Assembly: GCA_001466705.2 (NCBI GenBank)
Contig: LATX02000214.1
Span: forward strand, 186,001-250,000
Source: Moniliophthora roreri
Taxonomy: Eukaryota; Basidiomycota; Agaricomycetes; Agaricales; Marasmiaceae
DNA: 64,000 nt
Direction: 5' to 3'
In this document: positions 1 through 9,993 of the stretch, piece after piece
How positions within the stretch are numbered: position 1 is the stretch's first letter
Layout of the letters: every line of letters starts with the position of its first letter
The notes under the pieces: model-generated
What the model was told of the DNA's origin: nothing
The model's database searches: none
What the model saw: only the letters and a program-made list of their open reading frames with translations
Position numbers and translations under genes: made by a program

Positions 1-1015
1 AGCGTTGTCTGCTACTATCAAGTAAGCACCTATTCAGGTTCCTTGTCGATCCCCTCGTTGACACCCAGGTCCCGATTCAACAGATGTTGGATCGTGCATG
101 CAATAATGTTAGAGACTAGCAATCCCGTTTCTCAGGCGGAATACCTCAGTCGAGCAATCAAAGTCCTTAAATGGGCTCGTTCGTACTCGCAATTAAGGGG
201 CGTCCTCGACCATTGTGCTTGTTGCGCGGAGGTCTATCAAACACCCTTCCTATTGGCAACACAGAAACTGCATTTGACCGCTCAGATCAAGGTGAGCCGG
301 TTTACCGTTTCAATTTTTCTTGAAATATAACTGTGCATGGACACGCAGACTGCAGCTGACGAAACAGATGGTACGAAGAAGAATCGAGTTCTTGAGGAAA
401 TCCTCACTGAAGCAGAGGAGGTCATCAAAGAAGGAACTATCATAGCCGCCCAACCTCGCGAAGATAATGAAGTATATCTTGTTGCTTTCTGTGATATCCC
501 ACTTGGCGCCGCCTTTGCGTACATCTTTTTCCTTCTCTAGTCATTGATACAGACGCTAACCATCATCCAGGGCCAAGGGATACTATTACTGGGAAACAGC
601 TCGAAAGCATCCGTCGAGGGATGACTTTGAAAAGTACCTCAAGATGTCATCCGAATTCTATCTGAAGGCTGTGACCTTCTTCCCAGTCGACGATGAGATG
701 CGTGCTCGTATGTCTTATTCTTCGCTGTCTTTGATACCATGACTAACATAGAGTCCAGGGTACCTAAACCGTGCCATTGAATGCATGATGCTATACGGTG
801 CTCCTCTTGGTGTGCAGTTGAAGAAAGCAGACGAGCTGCGTGAAGCAGTGGAGAAGATGAAACCTGTCTGGGGAGATGGTGTCGTTGCTTGTGGGAAAGC
901 TTTGCAAGATGTGGTTGCCATAATGCAAAATATCAAGGACCTGGTAGATCAAGGAAAGTTGAAAGCGTCGGAGAGCTATCGTTGTCCTAATCCGGGTGTA
1001 AACGTGGTGTGTTGA
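1..1015 (+). CDS. TPR-family protein, C-terminal part (copy A)
   Basis: 3' end of a spliced gene whose start lies before the window. Exons 1-21, 84-291, 349-518, 571-707 and 759-1015 join with consistent phases and GT-AG introns and end at a TGA. The product matches, exon for exon, the C-terminal half of the TPR gene at 19.2-21.4 kb: a helical block with FLLA.KLHL, a short acidic exon (EILTEAEEVI), a YYWETARKHP/FYLKAVTFFP block and a final exon with VEKMKPVW. No catalytic motif is visible. TPR-type helical proteins usually act as scaffolds, but the partner and role of this basidiomycete family are unknown to me. This copy shows no lesion in the visible part, unlike most copies in the window. 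Family assignment by internal paralogy is secure; function is not. Confidence 0.75.
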
Positions 1016-1413
1016 TTAGTACAGCCACTTTTCTTTCGTTTATTGCTTGCTCAATCCTGTATTTATTACTTACTGTCGCGACGATTATTGAACTGAACCG
1101 ATTCTGCAAAGACAGCAATTTTTAAGTGTACGAAGGCTTCTCGGGCAGCCGGGTTCAGATCTCACCAAGACAAAAGGGCAGGACCAGCAAAAGATATAAT
1201 TTAACTTTACTACAGTACGATAGACATCGACGATGTATTCTACAACGAGAGCGATCCTAATACATACAAAGCATTCGTAGAGAAGAGAGCGACAAATGAA
1301 TGAACAAAGTCCAGGATGTAAGTAGACCAGCGAGCGAGATCTACATATGAACGACTGAGATGTTACATGTATGTTATACTACAGAGTAGGACCGGAAAAG
1401 AAGGGACCAGAAA
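1016..1413. other. intergenic, convergent 3' ends
   Basis: Space between two genes that end towards each other (copy A on + and the membrane/coiled-coil gene on -). I see no coding frame, RNA gene or repeat; probably two 3' untranslated regions. Confidence 0.5.
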
Positions 1414-2874
1414 CTATGGTAACAAAGAGTACCCAAAGACCATTCTGGACACTGAGCGAAGAGGCAAGGTTGCAACATATCCGACACGAAGGAAAACTTT
1501 GGCAGGTAGATTGAGTTGAGGAGCAGGTGCCTCCTCCGGTGGAGGCGGCGCATCGCTCTCCTCAACGATGGTTTCCAGACCATCAGGCGATGACGGCGAA
1601 GGCACAGAGTATCGTGTTACTGTCGAGGAAGGAGAATATCGACCATCTTGAGTTGATGTTCTTGGCAGTGATGGTAAAGCCCATGACGGAAGGAAAGACG
1701 TCATGACCAACGAAACCCGGTCTGATAACGGCAAGCTCAGTGGTCGATCCATCGAAGGCGAAACAGGTGCGAGCTTTGGCCTCGCATTCCGTTTCTTCAA
1801 CCCATCTATCAATACCTCCAAATCCTTGAACCTGCCGTCCTGCTTCTCGTGCTTCTTCTCTTGCCTCTTTATCGACTTTTCAACGACATCAATAGCATCA
1901 TCCATATATTCGTACATTTCGTCCGAGTCTTTCTCTGTCTTGCGCTGCAATTGGACGAGCTGTGCGTCCAACTGTCGGACCTGTTTCCGTAACGCTTCCA
2001 GTTCCGAGCGGAAGTCTCCGTTACTTGAGGGGTGGTGTGAGGGATAATGTATGATATCGTGCAAGTCTGTAACTCGACTCGAAATACGCTGTACAAGATG
2101 ACTCCAGGGGCGAACGCCTGTTGCAAGAACGAATAAACCGATGCTGAACCAAGAAAAGGTGTCTTCGCCCAAGACGGTGGTGGATACGATGCGGATGAGC
2201 AAGGCACCGATGAATGGAGAGAGGATAGTAAAGAGCAGAAAGAGGATTTCAATCCTTTGGAGTTCAGATGCAGCTAATTCCCGATAGCGCTCCTCTGTAG
2301 ATGTATGAGTCGATTGGATGTGCGGTGGTCTCTGTCTGGGGCGAGCCTTGTGGTATAACGACCACGGCACTGATTCATACCATAAGTTCGCTTATCAAAT
2401 ATATAATTAATTAACTTGATACATACCTTCAATGACCTGATGAAGATAAAAAAGCAGCAGCAAGACCAACAAGACGTTCTTGATATGGTCTCCACCAGTC
2501 AGCCAATTCCCGATCGGCGAGACCAGCGCAGCGACGACTGTAAGATCAAACTTGTACCATGCACTGTCATCTGGTAAGGAATGCGAAGGTATAGGCTCGG
2601 TGCGTCGACGTTCATGTTCCTCAGAAACCGAACGATGCAGACTTGGTTGCTCTCGATCCACTTCTACATCCTCTTCGTGGTTCTCCTCTTCTTCAATGTG
2701 CTCCCCACTCGAATCTGACCCCGAGGCAGATTCGTAATCCGTATGCGATAAAACTGTTTCCTCTGTCTGGGTCTCCTCTCTCCGTGATGCCTGCTTGTGA
2801 GCATTTTCTAGCACGTGCATCCTTCGACGAAGAGTACTTTGAGCTTGTGATGATATGGGTTCGATACTGGGCAT
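1414..2874 (-). CDS. conserved fungal membrane and coiled-coil protein
   Basis: Two exons, 2874-2427 and 2369-1414, joined in phase through a 57-nt GT-AG intron, give 467 aa. The ATG at 2874 was chosen because upstream sequence in this frame is not protein-like. Residues 1-110 are very acidic and serine-rich. A hydrophobic stretch (LLVLLLLFYL) follows, then the junction motif VIEVPWSLYHKARPR, then two more membrane segments around residues 185-240. A charged coiled coil (ELEALRKQVRQLDAQL and onward) precedes a Ser/Pro-rich part and a conserved-looking hydrophobic C-terminus. I do not recognise a named domain. The VPW.LY..ARPR junction looks like a family signature, and the layout suggests an organelle or ER membrane protein with a cytosolic coiled coil (inference). 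Confidence 0.8.
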
Positions 2875-3204
2875 ATTGAAGGGAAAAGAAAGGGAATAAA
2901 AGGAGGAATAAACGAGGGTGGTGCTACAAAGGCGTGTCTCAGGGTGATGGTAAGCGCATAGGCGCGTCGGCACGTGCCGGAAGGCCCTTTACCTCCTGTC
3001 CTGCGCATCGCCTCGACCCAGCCTCGACCTCGACCTCACCCGGTCAAGCTTCAAGCTTCAAGACAAGCAGCGAGCTCTACTTCTGGGACCTGTGATGGCA
3101 GAAAGATTTGAAATTGCTCTTTGCCAATGCTAAGACCTTCGGCTATACCAACCATGTGCCGAAAATTCTTCGAACATGCATAGGTGCTAAATATTGCGAT
3201 GTCT

Positions 3205-3365
3205 AGGCATACACCGGACCACTTCAACCACGTTGTACAATTCATCGAGTGGGCTAAATCCGTTTGGGAGCCCGATGTTTTTGTCTTGCCATCGTATTGG
3301 TCATGTCTTTGAGCCAACCTTTACGCTGTCCATGAAGAATCGTATGAATGCACTTGTGGTAGTAA
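3205..3365 (+). pseudogene. TPR-family fragment (copy X)
   Basis: Plus-strand remnant. FNHVVQFIEWAKSVWEPDV matches QFIEWARSAWD in the copy at 15.2-17.3 kb. After a frame change, RIGHVFEPTF continues the same alignment (compare GRIFEPTF). The frame break and the lack of flanking exons mark it as a decayed fragment. It points opposite to the neighbouring minus-strand pieces. Confidence 0.5.
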
Positions 3366-3768
3366 GCGATCGTTTTTAGCAGCTACCAGTTTGCTTATAT
3401 GACACATAGACTGCCCTGGGGCTCCAGGGAAACATAGATTTTGAAACATCGAATTGGTGCTACGTGCAGCAGAAGACGTTTTGCAAATGGCGAATACCAT
3501 AACTCGCAATGAGCTAGAACACCCAGGATTAGGGTCCAGCAGTCCAGCTGATCGACTTCTTCCGGCGAGGCGTTCAAGTTCCTCAGTAAATACGCCACAC
3601 AAGATACAGCCTGGTCTGCTTTTATATATGCATACCTGTATAAACTCTCACACATAGTAGAATTCGTCGAACAGAATCGTTGATTTGGGAGACCCGAGTT
3701 TGAACCGACACTTGGACGCCGCTTGAACCCCGTCAGTGGTAGCTAAGGTATTATGCCTGAGTAGTAAA

Positions 3769-4263
3769 TCATGTATAAGAATACACGTCTAAAGCGTAGG
3801 TTCGAATCCCCGCAGACGATAGCGGCGATGGCGTATTACACGGTACTGATATTGCGCGTATACAAGGTGGTGCCAGACAGGCTTCTATCTCGGTACAGTC
3901 TCCTTGTACTACAGCATCCACGGCGTGAATCTTGCGCAGTGCTTCAGCGTGACTACGTTGAAAAGTTCCCTTCAATTCGAGTTCGGTAGGCGTTTGGGGA
4001 GAGTCTGGAGATCGTACCTTTTCTGCACACCAAGCAGCGCCTAAGTATCTATGCGTAAACTTTCCAGAAAGACTACGGTATTAGATGCAGACTCACCTGG
4101 CCGGTTCCACCTTGAGGTAGCATAAAGAGCAATTGGCGTATAAAACTGGATTCTTGCTATCCAATTTGATTGCTTTCTGGTACTTTCGACGTGCTGAATC
4201 GTATTTCTGCTGGCGAAAAAAAATATCAGCTTCTTCTTTGAGCGTCTGCGCTGAGATCGACAT
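3769..4263 (-). pseudogene. TPR-family 5' fragment (copy B)
   Basis: The ATG at 4263 opens an intact first exon with one TPR unit: MSISAQTLKEEADIFF then a QQKYDSARRKYQKAIKLD helix pair and NPVLYANCSLCYLK, ending at a GTGAGT donor near 4105. Downstream, after a short exon, TELELKGTFQRSHAEAL corresponds to the region that follows the third helical block in the 19.2-21.4 kb copy, but the second TPR unit and all C-terminal exons are absent. The upstream flank keeps the family 5' element (4325-4350). A truncated copy; I infer it makes no full protein. Confidence 0.55.
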
Positions 4264-4324
4264 TAGTGAAGGTTTGGAAGGAGAATCCCAACAGTGTGAC
4301 GGTAACGTAGAATTCCCAATTTTT

Positions 4325-4350
4325 GAGTTGACATCGAAGCACGAGAGAAG
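4325..4350 (-). promoter_or_regulatory. shared 5' element of TPR family (copy B)
   Basis: Plus-strand reading GAGTTGACATCGAA followed by CACGAGAGAAG, about 60-90 nt upstream of the ATG at 4263. Nearly the same block sits upstream of the copies at 7885, 17.3 kb and 21382 although coding regions have decayed. Candidate core promoter or 5' UTR element. Confidence 0.5.
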
Positions 4351-4493
4351 CCTCAAGTGCAACGTGAATCAGGAAGCGGAGATCCATTTCATGCGCACTG
4401 GAGCTAACTACGCTGGGCGAATCTTCTGCAGAAGCGGGTAAGGTATTTTCCTCAGAAATCCAACGATGAACGTCCTCTGCCTGAAGTTTCATG

Positions 4494-4815
4494 TCAGCGA
4501 TCATCTGCTTTAATTGTCTGCATGATCTCGCGTATGCGCTCCTCGTACTCGGGTACTGCCCAAACCGGAAGCATAGCTGTCAAAGCATCCTCCAAGTGTT
4601 GTAGCGTCTCAAGCTGCAGGCTAGCCGAAGCACGGGCCACATCTCATCATGTAATGTAGACTACCCTTTAAGAAAACTGAGAGTTCTAAGAGTCAATACA
4701 CGTACGTAGACAAGATATCAACAACGTACCAGCGTGATATATATTGTCCTTAGGAAAGCATCTCGCTGCCTCCAAATAGGAACGATAGGCGTTCTCGAGC
4801 AGCTCGTTCTATAAC
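4494..4815 (-). pseudogene. TPR-family C-terminal fragment (copy B')
   Basis: Minus-strand remnant directly upstream of copy B. NELLENAYRSYLEAARCFPK and, after an intron-like gap, ASASLQLETLQHLEDALTAM-PVWAVPEYEERIREIMQ match the last exons of the copies at 15.2 and 21.9 kb. The frame feeding the last block is broken by one extra base (MMRCG then a shift before RASAS), and the tail ends early at a TGA at 4494. It is the mirror of copy B: tail present, head missing, so B and B' may be pieces of two different tandem copies. Confidence 0.5.
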
Positions 4816-5196
4816 ATGATGCTTTATTCCTCCACCTTTGGTTCCCATCAACTTCCTCAAGACTTCACGTATCTGGAACTCATCTTTCCATTTTCAAGAT
4901 CCTGATATATAAGGGCCGGGTAATTGCAAACGGTGCTTACAGGAGACTAGGAGGTAAGAAGAACGAGAAAAAAAAGGTATAAGAGGACGCCGGGCGCGAC
5001 ATGCGGGAACGGCACAAGTCATACCGAAAGCGTGGATTCTACTTCGAGATCAAGGCGATGATTGAAAAAATAAAAGCAGACATTGAGAAAATTAATCAAG
5101 GAGAGATGAGAGAAAAGCATGCTTGAGTAAGAGCTATGTTTGTTTGGAGATAGTCCTTCATGTAGAGACCTTGTCGAGCAGGGTCATTTCAACGAT

Positions 5197-5988
5197 TTAG
5201 AACTTCATAATCTCACGATACGGCGACAAATGTTCCTCCTGAAGCGACCTGGGCACAGCTCTCCCACTCTTTTCGCCACCACTTTGCTCGTTAGCTGGAA
5301 TCGAAACGTCGTCAGCTAGCACCTCTATTTTCGGCCGGGCCGCTTTAAAGAACGTACATTCTCCACAATTCTTCTGTACTACTTTCAGTAGTTTCTGAGC
5401 CGCGTCGGATAGACAATTAACCGATTCAAAACATTTTGTCAGATGCTTTTCCTTCTTCGGTATCTTGCAAAAGCAATCCCAACCATGTCTGTGTTGTTAC
5501 GATGAGATGGCACAGGTAGCACAAAGAGACACAGAGGTGAGGACACACTTAGGGCAGTTGTAGTCTTCGAGCAAACCATTCTTGCAACTGTTGACACAGT
5601 TCTGGCTAGGGTATTCTTCCTTGGGGTTACGCGTATCTAGGCAAGTCAGCACCAGAAACAGGATTTGTTGCAAAAGAAGTACTTGCATTCTGCACAGTTT
5701 TTATTCACAAGCTCTATCGCCTTCTGGTATGTTTGATCATCGCATTTCTCTTTCATACAATTGGCCTCGGCGGTCATTCTCTCTTTTTCATTGCACAAGC
5801 AGCCAATAACATCTGGCGTGCTATGTGATACTAGTGAGACAACGGGACAGCGGGACAAGAAAGGAGAAGCAAGGGGACACGCACTAAGCGTTGCATTTTG
5901 AGGGGGCCCGACAATCCCCGATACAGTCTGCAGCGACGGTGAGGACCATGCCGCATATAACGGCGAACAACAAAGTGCTGATGTGCAT
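5197..5988 (-). CDS. secreted protein with two CFEM-like cysteine units
   Basis: Five exons (5988-5885, 5820-5687, 5636-5549, 5488-5358, 5294-5197) join in phase to 184 aa. The start gives a clear signal peptide (MHISTLLFAVICGMVLTVAA) with cleavage likely before the first cysteine. Unit 1 has eight cysteines spaced C-x3-C-x5-C-x9-C-x-C-x11-C-x4-C-x15-C; unit 2 repeats the pattern (CVNSC ... CFC ... NCGE). This matches the CFEM pattern of fungal extracellular proteins, known for haem binding, surface roles or host interaction; two units in tandem and no GPI signal are seen here. Intron 2 uses a GC donor (GCAAGT), and introns 2 and 4 fall at the same phase after NCAE/NCGE, so the unit was duplicated with its intron. 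The C-tail (about 30 aa) is charged. Exact role unknown. Confidence 0.7.
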
Positions 5989-7169
5989 GTTAGTTTGCAG
6001 GGGAGAGTACTGGGGGAGTATCCAGGGGGCTGCGTAGACAGGTAGACGGGTAAGGATTTTAAAGCACCCATGGAATTTGATTTTTGCGAAAAGCTGATTC
6101 GCACGGCGGTAGTAGACCTAGCGGGGGCGGAGACCGGAAAGGGCGGAATCCATTTTGAAATGTTGATTCGGGTATCTAAAGTTGGAAATGCATCGGCAGA
6201 GGAAACAAGACGATGGACGGGGAGGAGGGGCAAGGATGATGGTCGTAGTCGAATCGGGTCTGTTGAGTGGCTTTCTTCCTTGATCATTCTCGATCGTTTC
6301 GAGATGAACCTGCTCCGTGTTTACATTCTAGTGCTGGCTGTTTTCGGTCGCCAACGTGAGGCAGCTTGACAGGGCTTCGCTAATTACTTAGGATGTTGCA
6401 ACCAGACGGGTCGAAGACTCCCGAAACCTCAGGCCTCGGGTGTCGCGTTCGGCCTTGCCGCTTAGGCTCTATCAACGGATCTCGAAAGGGGAATGATCGA
6501 CGGGAAGGAAAAGGTTGGGATGCTCTAGACTCATACATCACTAATGTGTCCTGACCTCCTCACGAGCTCGCGACCTCCCCCGCTCGCCAATGCTAAAAGC
6601 TTGACCTCAGAAGATGTCGAAAAATCGATTCGTTGACTTCCCACGAGACCCCGGGTTCGCCGCGGCGGGTACTGATGCCATTACGGCGTGCATTACGGCT
6701 CACCTTGTTCCTATTCCGTGCCGCTGATCCTTTCGTTTATTAATGAATAGGTATGTGGAACCGCACCTGAACCGCACCTCTGTATTGAGCTTGACAATGC
6801 TCGATCAGTATCCCATTCATGGAGACCATCAAATATTGATCATTGCTACTCTCAAAAAATTGGTTGAGACAGCTCTACGCAACCAGATATTCACCCGGAA
6901 TGTTATCTCTGTGTGGACTAGCGAGTTCCGGAAGAAGTATGTACGGAGAGCTGGGTATTCTCCGTCTCCTACTTCCGAAGGTGGTCATCGTAGCAATGAC
7001 TGCCATCTTATCAAGGCGACTGCGACGAGATATCCTTCACATCTGGGATTTCCAACATTTTTGGGAATCGAAATATTCATCGGCAACGATACAGTGTGGC
7101 CGGAGCGAATTCATTTGTGTTACAGCGCTAAGCCAGTTTCAGTGAGGAGCACCAGAATGAGAGTAGCGG
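5989..7169. other. intergenic
   Basis: Promoter side of the CFEM-like gene followed by about 1 kb in which I find no convincing exon. Open frames here lack splice-consistent continuation. Its far end borders the decayed TPR copy C. Confidence 0.4.
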
Positions 7170-7885
7170 CCTACACAGTCCTAAATCAGAGCTTTGCAAA
7201 GTATCTGGACAGGACAATTTCCGTGATAGTCGGCACGATGGAGTTGCTGTATGCATTCCTGTAGCTTCAAGGTGTTGGCCAAATGCAGTGAGGAGTATTT
7301 GTGCCTGGGTAGCGTTAGTAAGTAGAGGTGAAGTCCTCAACGATGTATCAATCTCACTGCTATCCGAGAGAGTCCGATCCTTTTGAGACGGCAGACCACG
7401 CGCGCCGCCAAGGAGGTGCTTTAGAGCAGAATTCCATAGAACTTCCCTCGATTGCGAATTCCACTACGACGATCTTTTTCTTGGACGCATCGTAACTGCG
7501 TTCGACTTCTTCCTTCAATTTACGTTGGCGAGCGTAGGATGTGGTTTATCCAGAAGTTTGAGAGCAGTTTGATATCCTTCTTCGCTGTACTGGTGTTAAT
7601 TATAACTCCTGCACAGAGATGAAAGCAAGTAACGCCCCAAAATATGGATCACGCACATCGGTGGCCTCTGCACAACGAGCATGACCTTTAATGTAGCTAG
7701 GATCAAGTTTCACAGCCTATTAGTGGTCTTCAGCGTTAGGTAACAGGAGATCGTGAATGCGGGTACAGCTGATGCATCACTGGCTGCATCTAGGTAACTG
7801 CATGTACTATGTGAGTGAAAAGTCGAGGAAGTAGATACAAACTTTCAAAGATTTTGTCAAGTTTTTGCATGAGTGTTTGCGACAT
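7170..7885 (-). pseudogene. TPR-family pseudogene (copy C)
   Basis: Starts at an ATG at 7885 (MSQTLMQKLDKIFESL) but the first TPR unit is missing. Recognisable exons follow: DAASDASAVP, AVKLDPSYIKGHARCAEATD (TPR helix), YSEEGYQTALKLLDKPHPT, then after a frame break RQRKLKEEVERSYDASKKK and CSKAPPWRRAW, and CIQQLHRADYHGNCPVQIL. Compared with the 19.2-21.4 kb copy it has lost the N-terminal repeat and carries at least one frameshift near 7525. No C-terminal exons are seen. Confidence 0.55.
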
Positions 7886-7954
7886 CACGTATGGCGGAGA
7901 TGAAGCGAAGGAAGAAAGGTTGTGACGGCGATGGCTAGCTGAACCCTAGTTTTT

Positions 7955-7981
7955 GAGCTTGACAGCAAACCACGAGAGAAG
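7955..7981 (-). promoter_or_regulatory. shared 5' element of TPR family (copy C)
   Basis: Plus-strand GAGCTTGACAGCAAA then CACGAGAGAAG, 70-96 nt upstream of the ATG at 7885. It is the most diverged instance of the element; the CACGAGAGAAG half is unchanged. Confidence 0.45.
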
Positions 7982-8387
7982 CTACTTCATTCGCCCCAAA
8001 ATCGTCGATCAATAAAATAGGAAGTGGGGATTCCTTACTCAGCCGTGTCTTTCATTGGCATCTCTTGACTAGCATGCACCTTTGCGGTGGATGGGTCGAT
8101 TTCCGTGTCTGTATCACCAAGCCCTGCGATCCAACGCGCCTTCGAAGTGTCAGAGACCACATCAACTTCGTGTGTCAGTATCTTAAAAGTTCAGGATACA
8201 GGCACAAAACTCGGGTATTATATTCTTCAAGGTATTCAGGTAGATGGCATCACTGCATAAAAGGAGGAGAGGCAGTCAGAAGTAATATATTAGTCTAAAA
8301 TTCTGAATAACGCAATCGACGACCTGCAAAGCCTTTCAATGACCGCCAAGTTTGTATCATGAAAGAAAGGACTCACAGTAAAATAGC
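7982..8387. other. intergenic
   Basis: Between the TPR copy C flank and the stop of the P-loop gene. No gene, repeat or RNA seen. Confidence 0.4.
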
Positions 8388-9164
8388 TTACGCCCGCTTT
8401 CGTGCTAGCGCCAGTTCTTTCACGTCCTGCAACCATGCCTTCAATTGACCTCCCCAACCACCGATCCGCCTTAGCTTCTGTTGTTCAGGCGGCGCAGCAC
8501 CCACTCCCAAGCCAATGATCGCCATTTGTGCGCGCCATTTCCGGGCGTTGGCCCAGTGTTGACTAAGGCACCACCACAGAATGCTGTCCTTGGAGAAAAA
8601 CACTTCTCGGAACCTTTCGGGACATCCGGGACTGCATGGAGCTCGCAAGCGGAATAGGCGAAGAAAGGTGCGGATGACAATTCGGGGAAAATAGAGGAGG
8701 AGCGGGGGGTCAAGCCCTAAAAAGTTACTCAGGATCGTATTGAGATGAAGTTGCTACAACTGACTTACAAATGACATCCGTTGCATGTTCTGAGACGATG
8801 CTTCCTCCACGTCTGGTGTATTCTCCGTCTATAATCCAGCCTGTTTCCTTTTTCTCGCTCATGAATGTTTCGATTTTCGCGCGAAATTCGTCCGGAGGTG
8901 TTGTCGCCCATCCAGATTGCCAGAAGAGTTGATCCAATGAAACATGCGGGATGCCTAGGATAGAAGAAAGGTCCTTGCCCAACGTAGTCTATGCCCAGGT
9001 CTTGATAAATTTCTTGAGAAGAGCATATGGCTTGCCTTTCCTGAACCTGGACATGGACTATGACAGTCTTTACTCGTCGCGACTCAGGAAAACATACCAC
9101 TATTCCCTACAATGTGAATCCTGTACTGGCCATGGGAGTCACCCAGAAGGGGTGGGTAGGTCAT
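8388..9164 (-). CDS. P-loop NTPase, adenylate-kinase/FlaR-like
   Basis: Four exons (9164-9098, 9046-9036, 8988-8769, 8716-8388) join in phase to 208 aa. RIHIVGNSGSGKTTLGKDLS is a complete Walker A motif; HVSLDQLFWQSGW, a GWIIDGEY segment and DVIWLDPP (Walker-B-like) follow. The C-terminus has GGWGGQLKAWL. The order fits the adenylate-kinase-like family often annotated as DNA topology modulation protein (FlaR); members bind nucleotide, but substrates are mostly untested. Exon 2 is only 11 nt and encodes most of the Walker A loop (GSGK); the next intron has a GC donor (GCAAGC). Reading through either intron destroys the motif, which supports the splicing. Probably cytosolic, as no signal or TM segment is seen. 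Confidence 0.8.
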
Positions 9165-9993
9165 GGTGGTGCTAAGCAAAGCAGCAGCAGTGCTGTTGAC
9201 TCGTCCACAGCCATCGGTTCCGTGAGGGTCGCTGTCAGAAAACAAGAAAGTAATAAAGTTCCCACGCAGCTCATCTTCATTCTCGCGATGTTACTGCCTA
9301 TGCCCCAACGTTTGATGATTCGCTTGGACGCAACCTGTCACTTTGCCTTGTTCTATGAAGTTCCTAGGTCATTGATCTGTGCATTTTAATCAGCCCCTGG
9401 ACACTGACGCGAATTAGTCGCCCACGTTTCTTTCGGACCCCAGAATCGTCGACATTGAAGCCTGGCTCCTTCTCTCGTCCTTATTCTCTCGTCCTTCTGT
9501 ACTTCCTAATGTCAAAGTGATACTCAAATGCCTTCGAAAAATTTAGGTCTCTGCAGCGTACCTTTCCGCTCGTTTCCAACATTCCCAAAGTGGTCGTCAA
9601 AGGGATTACCATTCTCGGACATGTCTCCGGTGCACCATTTGGCACTTGAAGCCTTGAACTTTCTAAATCTGTTTACTAGTTTATGAGGCTAGCTGGAGCA
9701 CAGGTCTATCAAAGACTATCATGCCCTAGATGCCCGCACTGACAGGCCCGGATACCTTGTTCTCTGAAATGGATGTACACTTGTCCGACAGGGGATCCGA
9801 GTGGTCAGAAGTCATTGTATCGACGAGACCTTCACGCACGTAGCGCGCATTTAAAGTCCTTGTTTTTGCCTCTAATATACCTCGATGGTTTGTGGACAAG
9901 GCACCACTCTTTGCTTCTGCTTGTACACCATCCAGTGAATGTTTTGCCACGAAACCCCATTCCTTCTTCGTTATTGATATCTGAATCACCATC
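9165..9993. other. intergenic upstream of receptor R1
   Basis: Promoter of the P-loop gene (minus) and of receptor R1 (plus). No pheromone-precursor-like frame ending in a CaaX box on either strand, and no GAACAATA octamer (only a weaker GAACAAG at about 9757 on the minus strand). Confidence 0.4.

Noticed and set aside
3044..3062. CAAGCTT tandem words also present reversed at about 45015-45032
   Set aside because: Only about 17 bp shared and of low complexity; not evidence of a common element.
3740..3809. tRNA-like A box (TAGCTAAGGTA) and perfect B box (GGTTCGAATCC)
   Set aside because: No acceptor, D, anticodon or T stems can be paired; the T stem fails. Perhaps a chance match or a decayed tRNA-derived piece.
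5646..6287. 213-codon minus-strand open frame as a single-exon gene
   Set aside because: It reads through introns of the spliced CFEM-like gene and lacks the signal peptide that the shifted start provides.
6743..7264. 173-codon plus-strand open frame
   Set aside because: Partly antisense to TPR copy C; no domain, no signal peptide, and composition not protein-like.
8388..8713. Helical segment QHWANARKW as another TPR-family fragment
   Set aside because: It resembles QHWISARAW of copy E by chance; splicing shows it is the C-terminus of the P-loop gene.
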